The translations under genes were made by a program, and so were the position numbers. Of a stretch of 64,000 nucleotides of DNA, positions 49,182-58,202 are shown piece after piece (positions within the stretch are counted from its first letter, which is position 1; each line of letters opens with the position of its first letter). This DNA is from Paracentrotus lividus (taxonomy: Eukaryota; Echinodermata; Echinoidea; Camarodonta; Echinidae): positions 608,010-672,009 of the forward strand of contig CALNVZ010000381.1 in NCBI GenBank assembly GCA_940671915.1, read 5' to 3'. The notes beneath the pieces are model-generated. The model was not told where the DNA came from. It worked only from the letters and a program-made list of their open reading frames with translations, and did not search any database.

Positions 49182-49432
49182 TAATAATAATAATATCGTT
49201 TTATTTACCCAGGGTAGCCACTTCAGTTCTGATAACTGTTCTCCCAGCGGGCCCTGCACAACATGATATGTTATTATTACCCCCAAGCTCCTTGTTAAAA
49301 GGCAACTTTAGGTACCATTTTTGTAAGTCTATATGACTCGGCCGGGAATTGAACTCACGACCTACCGTTTATGAAAGCAAGAAAAGCTACCTTTTTACAG
49401 GTGCTCTAACCAATTGAGCTATCATGTCCGGT
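49182..49432 (-). mobile_element. tRNA-derived SINE with (ATT)n tail
   Basis: On the minus strand the head (49432 to about 49340) has a tRNA-like D arm (TAGCTCAATTGGTTAGAGCA) and T arm (GGTCGTGAGTTCAATTCC) with polymerase III A- and B-box character. The acceptor stem no longer pairs on its 5' side and the anticodon region is abnormal. The body carries 'gctgggagaacagttatcag', 'aactgaagtggctaccctgg' and 'gtaaataaaacg', then an ATT tail. Such bodies are common in deuterostome SINEs (family knowledge). The tail is split by the MITE at 48742-49181, with the remainder at about 48716-48741. Confidence 0.75.
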
Positions 49433-49577
49433 TCTTGTCTCATCTTCACGTAGGCCTATACCTCTTTCCACCTATCCCTCTTTCTATCTTAGGCTCTCTT
49501 AAACCCCTCTCTATTTTTTGCTCTTTCTCCCATTCTTTCTTGTTCTCCAACTCTCCTAGTTATATACCTCTTTCTAA

Positions 49578-49828
49578 TGCGGCGGTCACAACTCGTCGTA
49601 GGCTACGGGGCACGTGCCATCAACGTAGCCTGCGTGGCATGTGCAATGCATGCACAGGTCCTAATTCAACTTCTGCGATTCCTGCAATTCTATAGTAAGG
49701 GTATTGTAAAAACTTTCTGCACGTCGTACATGCATTGTACCTGCGAGGTACCTCCGCTGCACGAATTTTCTACGAAATCCATCGTAGGGAGTTGCAAGTC
49801 GAAGGTACGGTGAGCTGTGACCGCCGCA
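49578..49828. mobile_element. MITE with TGCGGCGGTCACA ends
   Basis: Left TGCGGCGGTCACAACTC and right GAGCTGTGACCGCCGCA are inverses with one mismatch. 251 bp, GC-richer than its surroundings, with short internal inverted pieces ('ggcacgtgcc', 'tgcatgca'). The ORFs crossing it are chance readings. Confidence 0.75.
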
Positions 49829-49924
49829 AAATACATGTACATATTTATATATCCCTGCCTCTATATCTTTCTCTCACCTTCTCTCGATAATTTTCTCTCA
49901 GTCACATCCATTCTCTTACATTTA

Positions 49925-51397
49925 TTTTTACTGGGGGTAGTTGTGCTTGTGGGGTGATTTTCTATGGGGTATCTACCGGGGGGGGGGGGGTAGTTTTCTG
50001 GATGGTGATTGGCTTGGGAGGGGAAAGTCTAGGGGTATGGGTTAATAATCTGGGGGTAAAAGTCTGGGGTTAATCGTCTGGGAGTAATTGTCCTTAGGGA
50101 TGTTGTCTAGAGAGTGATTGTCCTGGGGGAGGGGGAGGGGATAGTTGTCTGGGGGGGGGGTGTAAACATCCAGAGGAAAGTTGTCCTTGAGGATAGTTGT
50201 CTAGAGGTGATTGGTCTGGGGGAGGGGATTGTCTAGGGGTACGGGTTAATTATCCGGGGTAATAGTTTGGGGTTAATCGTCTGGGGGTAATTGTCCTTGG
50301 GATAGCTTTCTGGAGGGCGATTGGCTTGGGGGAGGGGAAAGTCTAGGGTACAGGTAAAGGGGAATCCAACCCAAGGAGAGAATCAACCTTACAGAAAGAG
50401 GAAAATGAGAGGAGCAAATCTAAAAAAAGTTTCATCAAAATCGGTTATAAAATAAGAGTTATGGAAGTTTGAAAAGTCTAGTTGTTCCTTCTATGGGGAT
50501 CCTAAAATTGGCATCATCAGCTTCATAATGGCCGATCTTATGGACAACTCTCCATTCATTTTGTACACAAATTTTCAGATTTTCCCCATTTTCTTTCGAT
50601 CTTACCTCCTTCTGAGCTCAACATATGTTGTGTGAAAGATATTTTCCCATCACATATTTTGAGCTCAGAAGTAAAGAAGACATACTTTGAAAGAAAATGG
50701 GGAAAATCTGAAAATTTGTGTACAAAATGAATGGAGAGTTGTCCATAAGATCGGCCATTTTGAAGCCGATGATGCCAATTTGAGGATCCCCATAGAAGGA
50801 ACAACTAGACTTTTCAAACTTCCATATTAAACTATCTTATTTTATAACCGATTTTGATGAAACTTTTTTTAGATTGTTCCTCTCATTTTCCTCTTTCCTG
50901 TAAGGTTGATTCTCTCCTTGGGTTGGATTCCCCTTTAATTATCCAGGGGTAATAGTCTGGGGTTAATCGTCAGGGGGTAATTGTCCTTGGGGATAGTTGT
51001 CTAGAGGGTGATTGGCTTGGGGGAGGGGAAAGTCTAGGGGTATGGGTTAATTATACGGGGGGGGGGGTAACAGTCTGGGGTAATCGTCTAGGGGTAATTG
51101 TCCTTGGGGAAATTGTCTAGAGGGTGATTGGCCTGCTGGGGGAGGGGAGAGGGAAGTTGTCTGGGGGGGTGTAAACATCCAGGGGTAGTTGTCCTTGGGA
51201 TAGTTGTCTAGAGGTGATTGGCTTGGGGAGGGGAATGTCTAGGGGTACGGGTTAATTATCCTGGGGTAACAGTCTGGGTTTAATCGTCTGGGGTAATTGT
51301 CCTTGGGGATAGTCGTCTGGGGGGGGGGTGATTGCCGAGGGGTTACAATTGTCTTGATACATGAAAAGTGTTGTGCTATGATTTTATACAATATATC
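49925..51397 (+). repeat. Expanded G-run array, 5' part of the copy 4 unit
   Basis: Units such as GGGGTAATTGTCCTTGG, GGATAGTTGTCTAGAGG, TGATTGGCTTGGGGGAGG and TCTAGGGGTACGGGTTAATT recur many times, forming a higher-order pattern of roughly 130-180 bp repeated about five times. It is interrupted by the hairpin MITE at 50355-50937. It ends in the 'tatacaatatatcaaatc' segment that the DIRS element interrupts. Confidence 0.65.
50355..50937. mobile_element. Near-perfect hairpin MITE (AAGGGGAATCCAACCCAAGG ends)
   Basis: The two halves (50355 to about 50640, and about 50650 to 50937) are inverses with few mismatches, ending AAGGGGAATCCAACC / GGTTGGATTCCCCTT. TA flanks both sides. The neighbouring array repeats contain the uninterrupted target 'gggttaattatcc', which confirms a 2-bp TA duplication. 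583 bp, no ORF. The high arm identity suggests a young or gene-converted copy. Confidence 0.85.
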
Positions 51398-51450
51398 AAA
51401 TCATAAAAAATTATCACTAATTTTATTATTTACAATAAAGAATTATATAT

Positions 51451-51626
51451 TGCCTACTTTGCTATTCGTCCTCGAATCGCTTGCCAACCGAATATTATAA
51501 CCCCCGAGAAAATTTTGTCCCTATTGTTCCTATCCTATAAACCCCCCCGCCAAACATAAAGGGCGCCCTCTCCGATAGGCCACCCGCCAACAAATCTGTT
51601 AATAATCTTCCTCTTTACTTTTCCGC
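51451..51626. repeat. DIRS inverted terminal repeat, 3' side
   Basis: Inverse of 57652-57829 with only a few single-base differences. Landmarks are 'gcctactttgctattcgtcc', a C-run followed by 'gccaaacataaagggcgccc', and 'caaatctgttaataatc'. Confidence 0.9.
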
Positions 51627-51670
51627 TACACATCCATGTAGCTAATGGACCGGGGGATGGAGGAGGGATT

Positions 51671-51767
51671 GTAGGCAAATATATAATTCTTTATTGTAAA
51701 TAATAAAATTTAGTGATAATTTTTATGATTTACTTCAAAAGAATGATATTTTGCCTACTTTGCTATC
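51671..51767. repeat. DIRS internal complementary region
   Basis: 51671-51730 is the inverse of the left outer edge (about 51399-51456). 51721-51767 is the inverse of the right outer edge (about 57817-57857). The two parts overlap on ATGATTT, the inverse of the AAATCAT shared by both ends. In DIRS1 this region templates joining of the ends into a circle. Confidence 0.9.
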
Positions 51768-51809
51768 GACCAGCACCGATGTTGTACTGGGGAGGGACGT
51801 CCTACAGAT

Positions 51810-52939
51810 TTAGTTGACTATAGAAGATGCTGCCGCATGGATAGGAACTATGGAAAAATTTCCTCCCACCGCGGGGACATCTTTAAGGTAGTAAGTTGTG
51901 AAAGAATTCTGACTTCTCCAGTAAGCGGCTCTACATATTTCCTCAACAGAGACGCCCTGGAACAGGGCCCACGACGAGCTAAATGCTCCTAGTGTCGTGC
52001 GCTCTGAGGTTAGTGTCAGAGAACTCTGGCGTTAGAGCCTGCAGCTTTGATGGCTGCTACAATCCATCTGGAATAAGGTGCTTTTAGAAGCTGGAGAGAA
52101 AGAGCTTTAGTAATTACGAACAGTTGGTCTGATTTTCGTAGATTCTTTACTTTGTCCAGGTACCACTTTAGGCCCTCACGGGGCACCATACTTTATCCTC
52201 TCGTATTGACGAAAACTTGGTGAGTGGGCGAAGAAAAATTTCTACAGGCCCGGAAGTTTCTGATTGGTTTTTAGCGATAAACTTCGCGTTGGGGATCAAA
52301 CGGACACCCCCGTTCTCCCATCTTATGTGGCCTCTTGCGATTGACAGAGCATGAAGAGAGCTCACTCGTTGTCCTGATGCTACTGCCAACAGAAAACATG
52401 TCTTTATCGTTGTGTCTAGCAGAGATGCCGAATGGAGTGGTTCGAAAGGAGGCTTCGCTAATGCTTCTAAACACTTTGGGAGACTCCAGAGGGTACTACG
52501 GCCTGAAAGTGGGTCTCTTGAGAGATAGAGAACGTAACAGGGCTGATAATCGAGGAGCAGAAGACACCGACGATCCATCTTCAAATCCTATGTGAATAGC
52601 CGCGATCGCGGATCTGTAACCTCTAAGCGTGGATAGTGACTTTCCCTTGTCGTAAAGCGCTATGATGAAGTCAGCTATAGCCGGCAAAGAAGCTTCTCTT
52701 GGGGCTATCCCTTTCTCTTCACACCAATCTATAAATGCATTCAGTCTTGAAGAGTAGACCTTTCTGGTGGAGGCTCTTCTACTTTCCACTAAAAGTGAGG
52801 CTGCACGATCAGAGAAGCCTTCTGCTCTGGCTGACTCGCCGATAACGGCCAGACGGTCAATCTGAGGTGCTCCGGATGTTCGTGGAGGATCTCTGATACT
52901 GGTTGGTAGACCAGATCCTTGCACCATGGAAGTTGCCAA
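51810..52939 (-). pseudogene. DIRS tyrosine recombinase, frameshifted
   Basis: The N-terminal core-binding domain (52939 to about 52500) reads ASTRKVYSSRLNAFIDWCEE then STLRGYRSAIAAIH. The catalytic domain (from about 52490) has the first arginine in ASGQRVSSLHAL, the HDTR box near 51990-52001 and the nucleophile region FTTYYLKDV near 51880-51895. The frame ends at 51810, some 40 bp before the internal complementary region. At least two frame changes separate these parts (between the two domains, and directly after HDTR), so no single protein is readable although every catalytic motif is present. The enzyme would insert the circular DNA intermediate. Confidence 0.8.
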
Positions 52940-54825
52940 GGTTCCTCCACCAATAGAGGAAGAAGATCTTGAAACACGCTGGCTGGGCCAGTGTGGTGGC
53001 GATGAGAATCACCGATGCTCTGTCTTCCCTGATCTTCCTGAGAGAACTAGTGGGATAAGTTTGAAGGGAGGGAACGCATACGCCTTCAGACCTGTCCAGG
53101 GAATTGAAAATGCGTCCACGCTGTCGCCTTCTCTTCTTTATTTTGGAGCAAAATGTCGGAAGTCTGTTGTTCATGGATGACGGCGAACAGGTCTATCCGG
53201 AGGTCGTATCTCTGGCTTATAGCGAGAAGATCCTTGCCGACAGCGTCCATTCCGAGGAAGACACTTTCCTCTCGAAGGAAGTCCGCTATCACATTCTCCA
53301 CTCCTGGGATGTGAGAGGCGATCGGAACGATGTTCTCTCGATTGCACAATTCCATAGTTGAAGGTCAATCTGTTCAGAGGTCAAAGAGTGTGTTTCCTCC
53401 TTGTCGATTTATGTATGACATTACTACTGTGTTGTCCGTCAAGATAAGAACTGTCTGGTTTGAGCACAGGTCCTGAAATGAATTAAGACTTTCCATACCG
53501 CTAGAAGTTCCAGAAAATTTATATGCGGTAACGGTGTTTGGAAGGTCCCATTCTCCTGAACCATGTGATCCTGACAATGGCCTCCCCAGCCTGTTTGAGA
53601 TGCGTCCGTGGTCACCGTGATCGACGGAAGAGGGCAAGAGAACGGCTTTCCTTGGAGAATAAAATCCTCGTCTACCATTGACGAATCAGATCTTCATCTC
53701 CGACGAAAACGGGGATCATCTTCCCGTGGCGAACTGATGTTCGGCTTGAAGTGATTTGAAAAAGTGAATCTGGAAAGGTCTCATCAAAAGTCTGCAATCC
53801 GGTAATAGGTCCACCAGGCTCGCTAAGTAGCCTAGCCACCTTTGCCAAGTTACTGCTTGGACTACTTCTTGCTGAAACCAAGGATCTTGCTAGGTTGATC
53901 AAGGTCTCTACCCTCTCTAGGCTGGGTCTTGCCAGGCTGTTTGCTAAGTCTAGTTGAGCCCTAAATAAGTGGGCGTGCGTGAGGGAGTCAGTTCTGACTT
54001 CTTCCAGTTTATTATAAATCCCAGTTCTTGCGTGGTCGTGATTAGGAGCTCCAAGTGGTCTTTGAGTCTGTCCTCCGAGTTCGCGACTAAGATCCAATCG
54101 TCTAAGTAGGAAAAGATTCTGAGTCCTCGGCCTCTGAGGTAGGACATCAGGGTCCCGATCACCCTGGTAAATACTCTCGGAGCTGGTCGCAGACCGAAGG
54201 GGAGAGCCTTGTATCTGTAGGTCTTGCCCCCGGAACTGGAATCCCAGAAGATTTTCTCGCCGAAACATGCATGGGTACATGGAAGTATGCGTCCTGAAGG
54301 TCTATTGATACTGCTAGATCCTGATTTCCTAGGGAGGGAAGGATTGTAGCTAAGGTGTCCATGCGGAAATGCGACTGTGTTATGAATTTGTTTATGGCCT
54401 TCATATTTAGGATCACTCTTAGTGATCCCCCGCGTTTGGGGATTACGAAAATCGGGGACAGGCACAAGCTCTTGTATAAAGTGACCTCTTCTATCGCCTC
54501 CTTTTCCAGAAGCACCGAGATTTCTTTTGAGATGTGCTCCTGGAAAAAGTGGGGATAGAGTTGGTTGCCGGGTCCGGAGGACACCTCCGGGAAAGAGTGC
54601 CTCTAGATTCGATTTGAGTCCGTCTGTTATTACAGATAGAATAAAGACATCGCTTGTGATTGTCTCCCATTTCGCACGGAAGTGCCGAAGTCGGCCCCTA
54701 CTGGCACTCCGAACCCCAGACGCTGGTGGGAAGTCACCTGAGGCGCTTCCCACCCCTGTGAAAGGGCTGAGAGGATGAGGCAGATCCTGAAGAGTTTCTG
54801 GAGTTTCCTCGGCCTCTGGGTGCAT
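52940..54825 (-). pseudogene. DIRS reverse transcriptase-RNase H with methylase-like remnant, frameshifted
   Basis: Reverse-transcriptase motifs in order: SPIFVIPKRGGSLRVILNMK (about 54480-54420), SIDLQDAYFHVPMH, ALPFGLRPAP, and YLDDWILVAN with the catalytic DD (about 54080). RNase H follows: TTDASQTGWGGH (about 53600), NFLELLAVW, LTDNTVVMSYINRQGG (about 53420), then HIPGVENVIADFL near 53300. After 'IDLFAV' (about 53185) a short segment with FPPF and RASVILIAT could be the degenerate adenine-methylase-like domain known from DIRS elements, too short to be complete. Three or more frame switches break the polyprotein. Enzymes would copy the element RNA and remove the template. Confidence 0.8.
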
Positions 54826-54999
54826 TACTCCCCCACGCGATCGTTGGGTCTGATGTGGGACTCCGTTCTTAGGTTCAACTATTTAGGTTGATCTTGATAC
54901 GTATATTGGCGTTGCGAGTAGTGAGCCTGTGAAGACTGATGTGGTCTCGAGCTCTGATCGGACTTCCGCTTCCTAGAGCTAGAACTGTAGGACTTCAGC

Positions 55000-57118
55000 G
55001 GCTGCTGGAATAAACTCGATTGAGGCTTGAAAGTAGTCGACTTCTGCTTTCTAACTTCCCTAACAGATTCTGAAAGCTCTTGAGCCTGCTTCTGAGCTTC
55101 GATCTCTTCTTGAAGACGTCTGAGAAGTCATCCCCACAGAGGAAGGGTGAGTCAACTGGTATCCTATTCCAGCATATCCGGAATCAGGATTCCTGAATGT
55201 TGAGTCTCTTCATAACGCCTTCCTGCGTTCTCTGTCCGAGGTGTTTTGGATTACCGCCATTTGGGACACCACAACGATGACACTTCTCTTAAAGCTTCAA
55301 GAATCTCTTCTCTATCATCTGTTGAGAGTTGAGTTCCCTCGACGAGCCGCTAGCAACTCGATAAGCATATCGTTGATCACAGAAAGCCTGACTCCCGTGG
55401 ATATTGATAAGGCTCTTTCTGCGCCTTTCTTGTCCATGAGATGCGACTTGTAAATGTGCATCTTTGACGCGGTCTTGATAAGTTCCGGAGAGAGAGTTTT
55501 GCTATCTAAGAAACGATCTTCATCCTCTTTTGATGAAATAGAATTGGGAAGCTAGCTTACCCAAAGCCCTTGTATGTGTTTTAGAGACTTTGGCAGCTCC
55601 CTTAAACTCTTCTTTGTGCGTCTCCGGGAGCCTAAGTCTGAAGTTCTGATTCTTTTCTGAACTTCTAGCCAAGAATCCTTCCCGCTTGTTTCTCCTCCGG
55701 CTCGAATCCGGCTTCTGGTGCATATTTCTTAAAGAGAGCCTAAGATTCTCTCGGAAGTTTCAACGGGGCTGCTCTTGACCTGGTGTGTCTCCCTCCGAAT
55801 CACAATCCTGACTTTGCGGGATTGTGATATCTATGCATACTGATGAGGCTGCGTTGATGAGGCTGCGATGAACAGTCTCCTCAGGATGAGGTCCCAGTGA
55901 GTGATGCGAAGGGTTGGAGCGATGATCCGTGGTGAAAATCTCTTCTTCTCCTTCGCTAGAAGACTCCTGAAATTCCTCATTTCGAGACTCTATCAGGATC
56001 GGCTCCATATTGGGGACGAGTATGCTGGGCTGTACGTCATGCACATAAGTTGTCTGTGTAGATAACTGAGAGGCTGACGAACGTTTGTCGCTTCTAACAA
56101 TTTCTTGTACCACTCGAGAGCTCCCTCCGGAGGTTCTCCTAGCTCTGTCAAAATCGAAGGCGTCGAAGAAACTTTCGCGACTGGTGGAGGGGCTCCCAAA
56201 GCTGCTGGAGCTTTGGATCTAGTGTAGACCAGTTTTGGTGAACTCGGAAGCAATTGAATTCCTGACCACTGTGCAGAATTGGGTTCCACTGTTTTGAACG
56301 CTCTGGTGTAGTTCGAAGATGAATTAGAGAACGCTCCATCAAACCCGATTCAGGATTAACCAGCCATTGATTATGATTTCGTTCCATCAGACAATCTTCC
56401 CGAAGGAATCGATCGATTGATGATCGATTCTGAAAAAATCGGATGATTTGCGATCGATCCCGCTATCGTTGAACCGTCCGTGATCGATACCATTTTTGTA
56501 ATCGATACTGGATTTGGCGATCCCTCTGTGATCGATCCCGGGGTATCGATCTATTAGTGATCGATCCCGGGGGAATCGATTCCGGAATGATCGATCCCGG
56601 GTGAATCGATTCTGAAAAGATCGATCCCGGGGGAATCGATTCTGGAATGATCGATCTAGAGATAATCGAATCGTCGGGAATCGGATCTGTAACGATCGAT
56701 CCTCCGAAATCGATACCTTCTGGATATGGATCGTCTCAGCGAATACCCGATCCTCTATCGATCGATTAAAGATCTCTCTCAGGAGGCAAGGCCACCTTCG
56801 ATCGTTCAATCGATACTACAACTCCCACCGAGTGCCCAGGTGAACTGAGACTCATACACGGAGTTGCCGTCTCCGATCGCTTACCACGATCGGTTTCGGG
56901 TGCGTCGCTGGGTCGGCCGACGATAGGCGACTGAACCTTCCCAGGAGTTCACAGTGTGACTCCCACGACGACTTACCGGGGGCACGCAGGACCGTAGGTG
57001 TGGACTTACAGCTGCCACCGGTCCGTACGCGCGCCCGGGCGGGTTGTGAATCCCGACTTTTTACTGCTCGAAGATCTGGAACTCCGTCTTCTTTTAGCCG
57101 GTGGTTCCTTCTCAGCAT
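55000..57118 (-). pseudogene. DIRS gag-like region, fragmented
   Basis: By position (first coding block on the element's strand) this is the structural-protein ORF. Overlapping frames at 56387-56809, 56148-56387, 55993-56289, 55760-56113 and 55520-55723 are protein-like (Ser/Pro/Gln-rich, one stretch LEWYKKLLEATNVRQ) but shift frame repeatedly. No zinc knuckle is seen. The first block carries a short repeat of the type DRSFQNRFPR, encoded by the ATCGAT array. Confidence 0.5.
56395..56830. repeat. ATCGAT palindrome array in the gag-like region
   Basis: ATCGAT occurs roughly 20 times in about 430 bp, mostly as GATCGATC or AATCGATT. Between 56559 and 56650 there are clean 30-bp units (GATCGATCCCGGGGGAATCG then ATTCTGGAAT). 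On the minus strand the units stay in frame. Confidence 0.8.
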
Positions 57119-57651
57119 CGTCTAGGTCTTTCCCGAAACGATGTGGTGTCTCTAAGTTGTCTTCAGAAAAAACACGTCTAGAAGAAGGTTCTTAGACTTC
57201 TGCGACTTTGAAACCTTGAGCAGGAAATTTTCCGTCATTCTGAAAATAAACACACGAAACGTTATTATCAAATGAGAAAAAGACTCAACTACTAAATAAG
57301 AGAGTCAAGAAAGCTTAAATGAACGGAGAACAATAACAAAAACCCCGCTAATACCAGGCACCGAATTTGTAAAGGTGCGGGAATGTATTAACAAAGGGCC
57401 CGAACCGCCGGTCCAAAAACTACACAACGTAAGGTAGAAAAAAGGGGAGGGCGATGTCGCCGATTACACGTCCAAAAAACACGCAAACGGCCACCAAAAT
57501 AATGACAAAACACTTAAATTTTACAGATAGGGTAGACCTCTAAGAGGTCCAACAACAGATTCACCCAAAAACAAGCCACAAAATATCACAAAAATTGCAA
57601 TTTCAAACCCGTTTTTAGGAGGACAAAAACTCGAGGTTGTTACTCTCACGG

Positions 57652-57829
57652 CAGCGAAAGAGAAAAGAGGAAGATTATTAACAGATTTGTTGGCGGGTGG
57701 CCTATCGGGAGAGGGCGCCCTTTATGTTTGGCGGGGGGGTTTATAGGATAGGAACAATAGGGACAAAATTTTCTCGGGGTTATAATATTCGGTTGGCAAG
57801 CGATTCGAGGACGAATAGCAAAGTAGGCA
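57652..57829. repeat. DIRS inverted terminal repeat, 5' side
   Basis: Inverse partner of 51451-51626, lying upstream of the gag-like region on the element's strand; it should contain the promoter. No TATA box was identified. Confidence 0.9.
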
Positions 57830-57857
57830 AATATATCATTCTTTTGAAGTAAATCAT

Positions 57858-58202
57858 ACATCAGCAACCAACAAAACTCGACAATTCAGGAAGCGTTTTC
57901 CAAGGGTGTGCTTTCCTCTATTCTCCTGTATTCACAGCCTGTAAACAGAAACCTTGCATCCTGTGCCAATTCCAAAGTCTGGCTTTGCTGGGAAAACCCA
58001 AGATTACAAAAGTGCTGGGCGAGGCCGCATATCTTTGGATTTTTGCCAAATTTTTATTTTTACAGGTTCTTTTTACGAGGAAGATGTCCCCTGACATCTT
58101 CCTGTTTTTACGAACAGTATTTCCCTTTTCACTTGAACTAGCAGAGATTATACGCATGGCATTATAATAGTGGTTGATACTGGGAAGAGCTCTTCAGAAC
58201 AA
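57858..58202 (+). repeat. Continuation of the copy 4 upstream block
   Basis: Resumes exactly where the block stops at 51404 ('acatcagcaacc…') and matches 38485-38910 of unit 3. Relative to unit 3 it has gained a small hairpin (AGGAAGATGTC-CCCT-GACATCTTCCT) at about 58078-58103. It stops at 'cttcagaacaa', where the foldback element begins. Confidence 0.7.

Larger units (their letters stand above)
51398..57857 (-). mobile_element. DIRS1-type tyrosine-recombinase retrotransposon (6.46 kb)
   Basis: The element has all structural parts of DIRS1: inverted terminal repeats of about 175 bp (51451-51626 and 57652-57829), unique outer edges, and an internal complementary region (51671-51767) matching the left edge joined to the right edge. 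Coding order on the minus strand is gag-like, reverse transcriptase, RNase H, a short methylase-like remnant, and tyrosine recombinase. Both outer ends carry AAATCAT (51398-51404 and 57851-57857). The paralogous block at 38470-38500 reads 'atatcaaatcaaacatcag', so the host supplied AAATCA and no target duplication was made, as expected for recombinase integration. Every ORF carries frameshifts, so this copy looks inactive, or the consensus is noisy. Confidence 0.9.

Noticed and set aside
49340..49432. Functional tRNA gene on the minus strand
   Set aside because: D and T arms are good, but the 5' acceptor strand does not pair with the 3' strand and the anticodon arm is too long; a SINE body and ATT tail follow.
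52335..53361. Plus-strand ORFs of 84-86 codons inside the DIRS element
   Set aside because: They are antisense to the recombinase and RNase H regions, whose motifs are clear on the minus strand.
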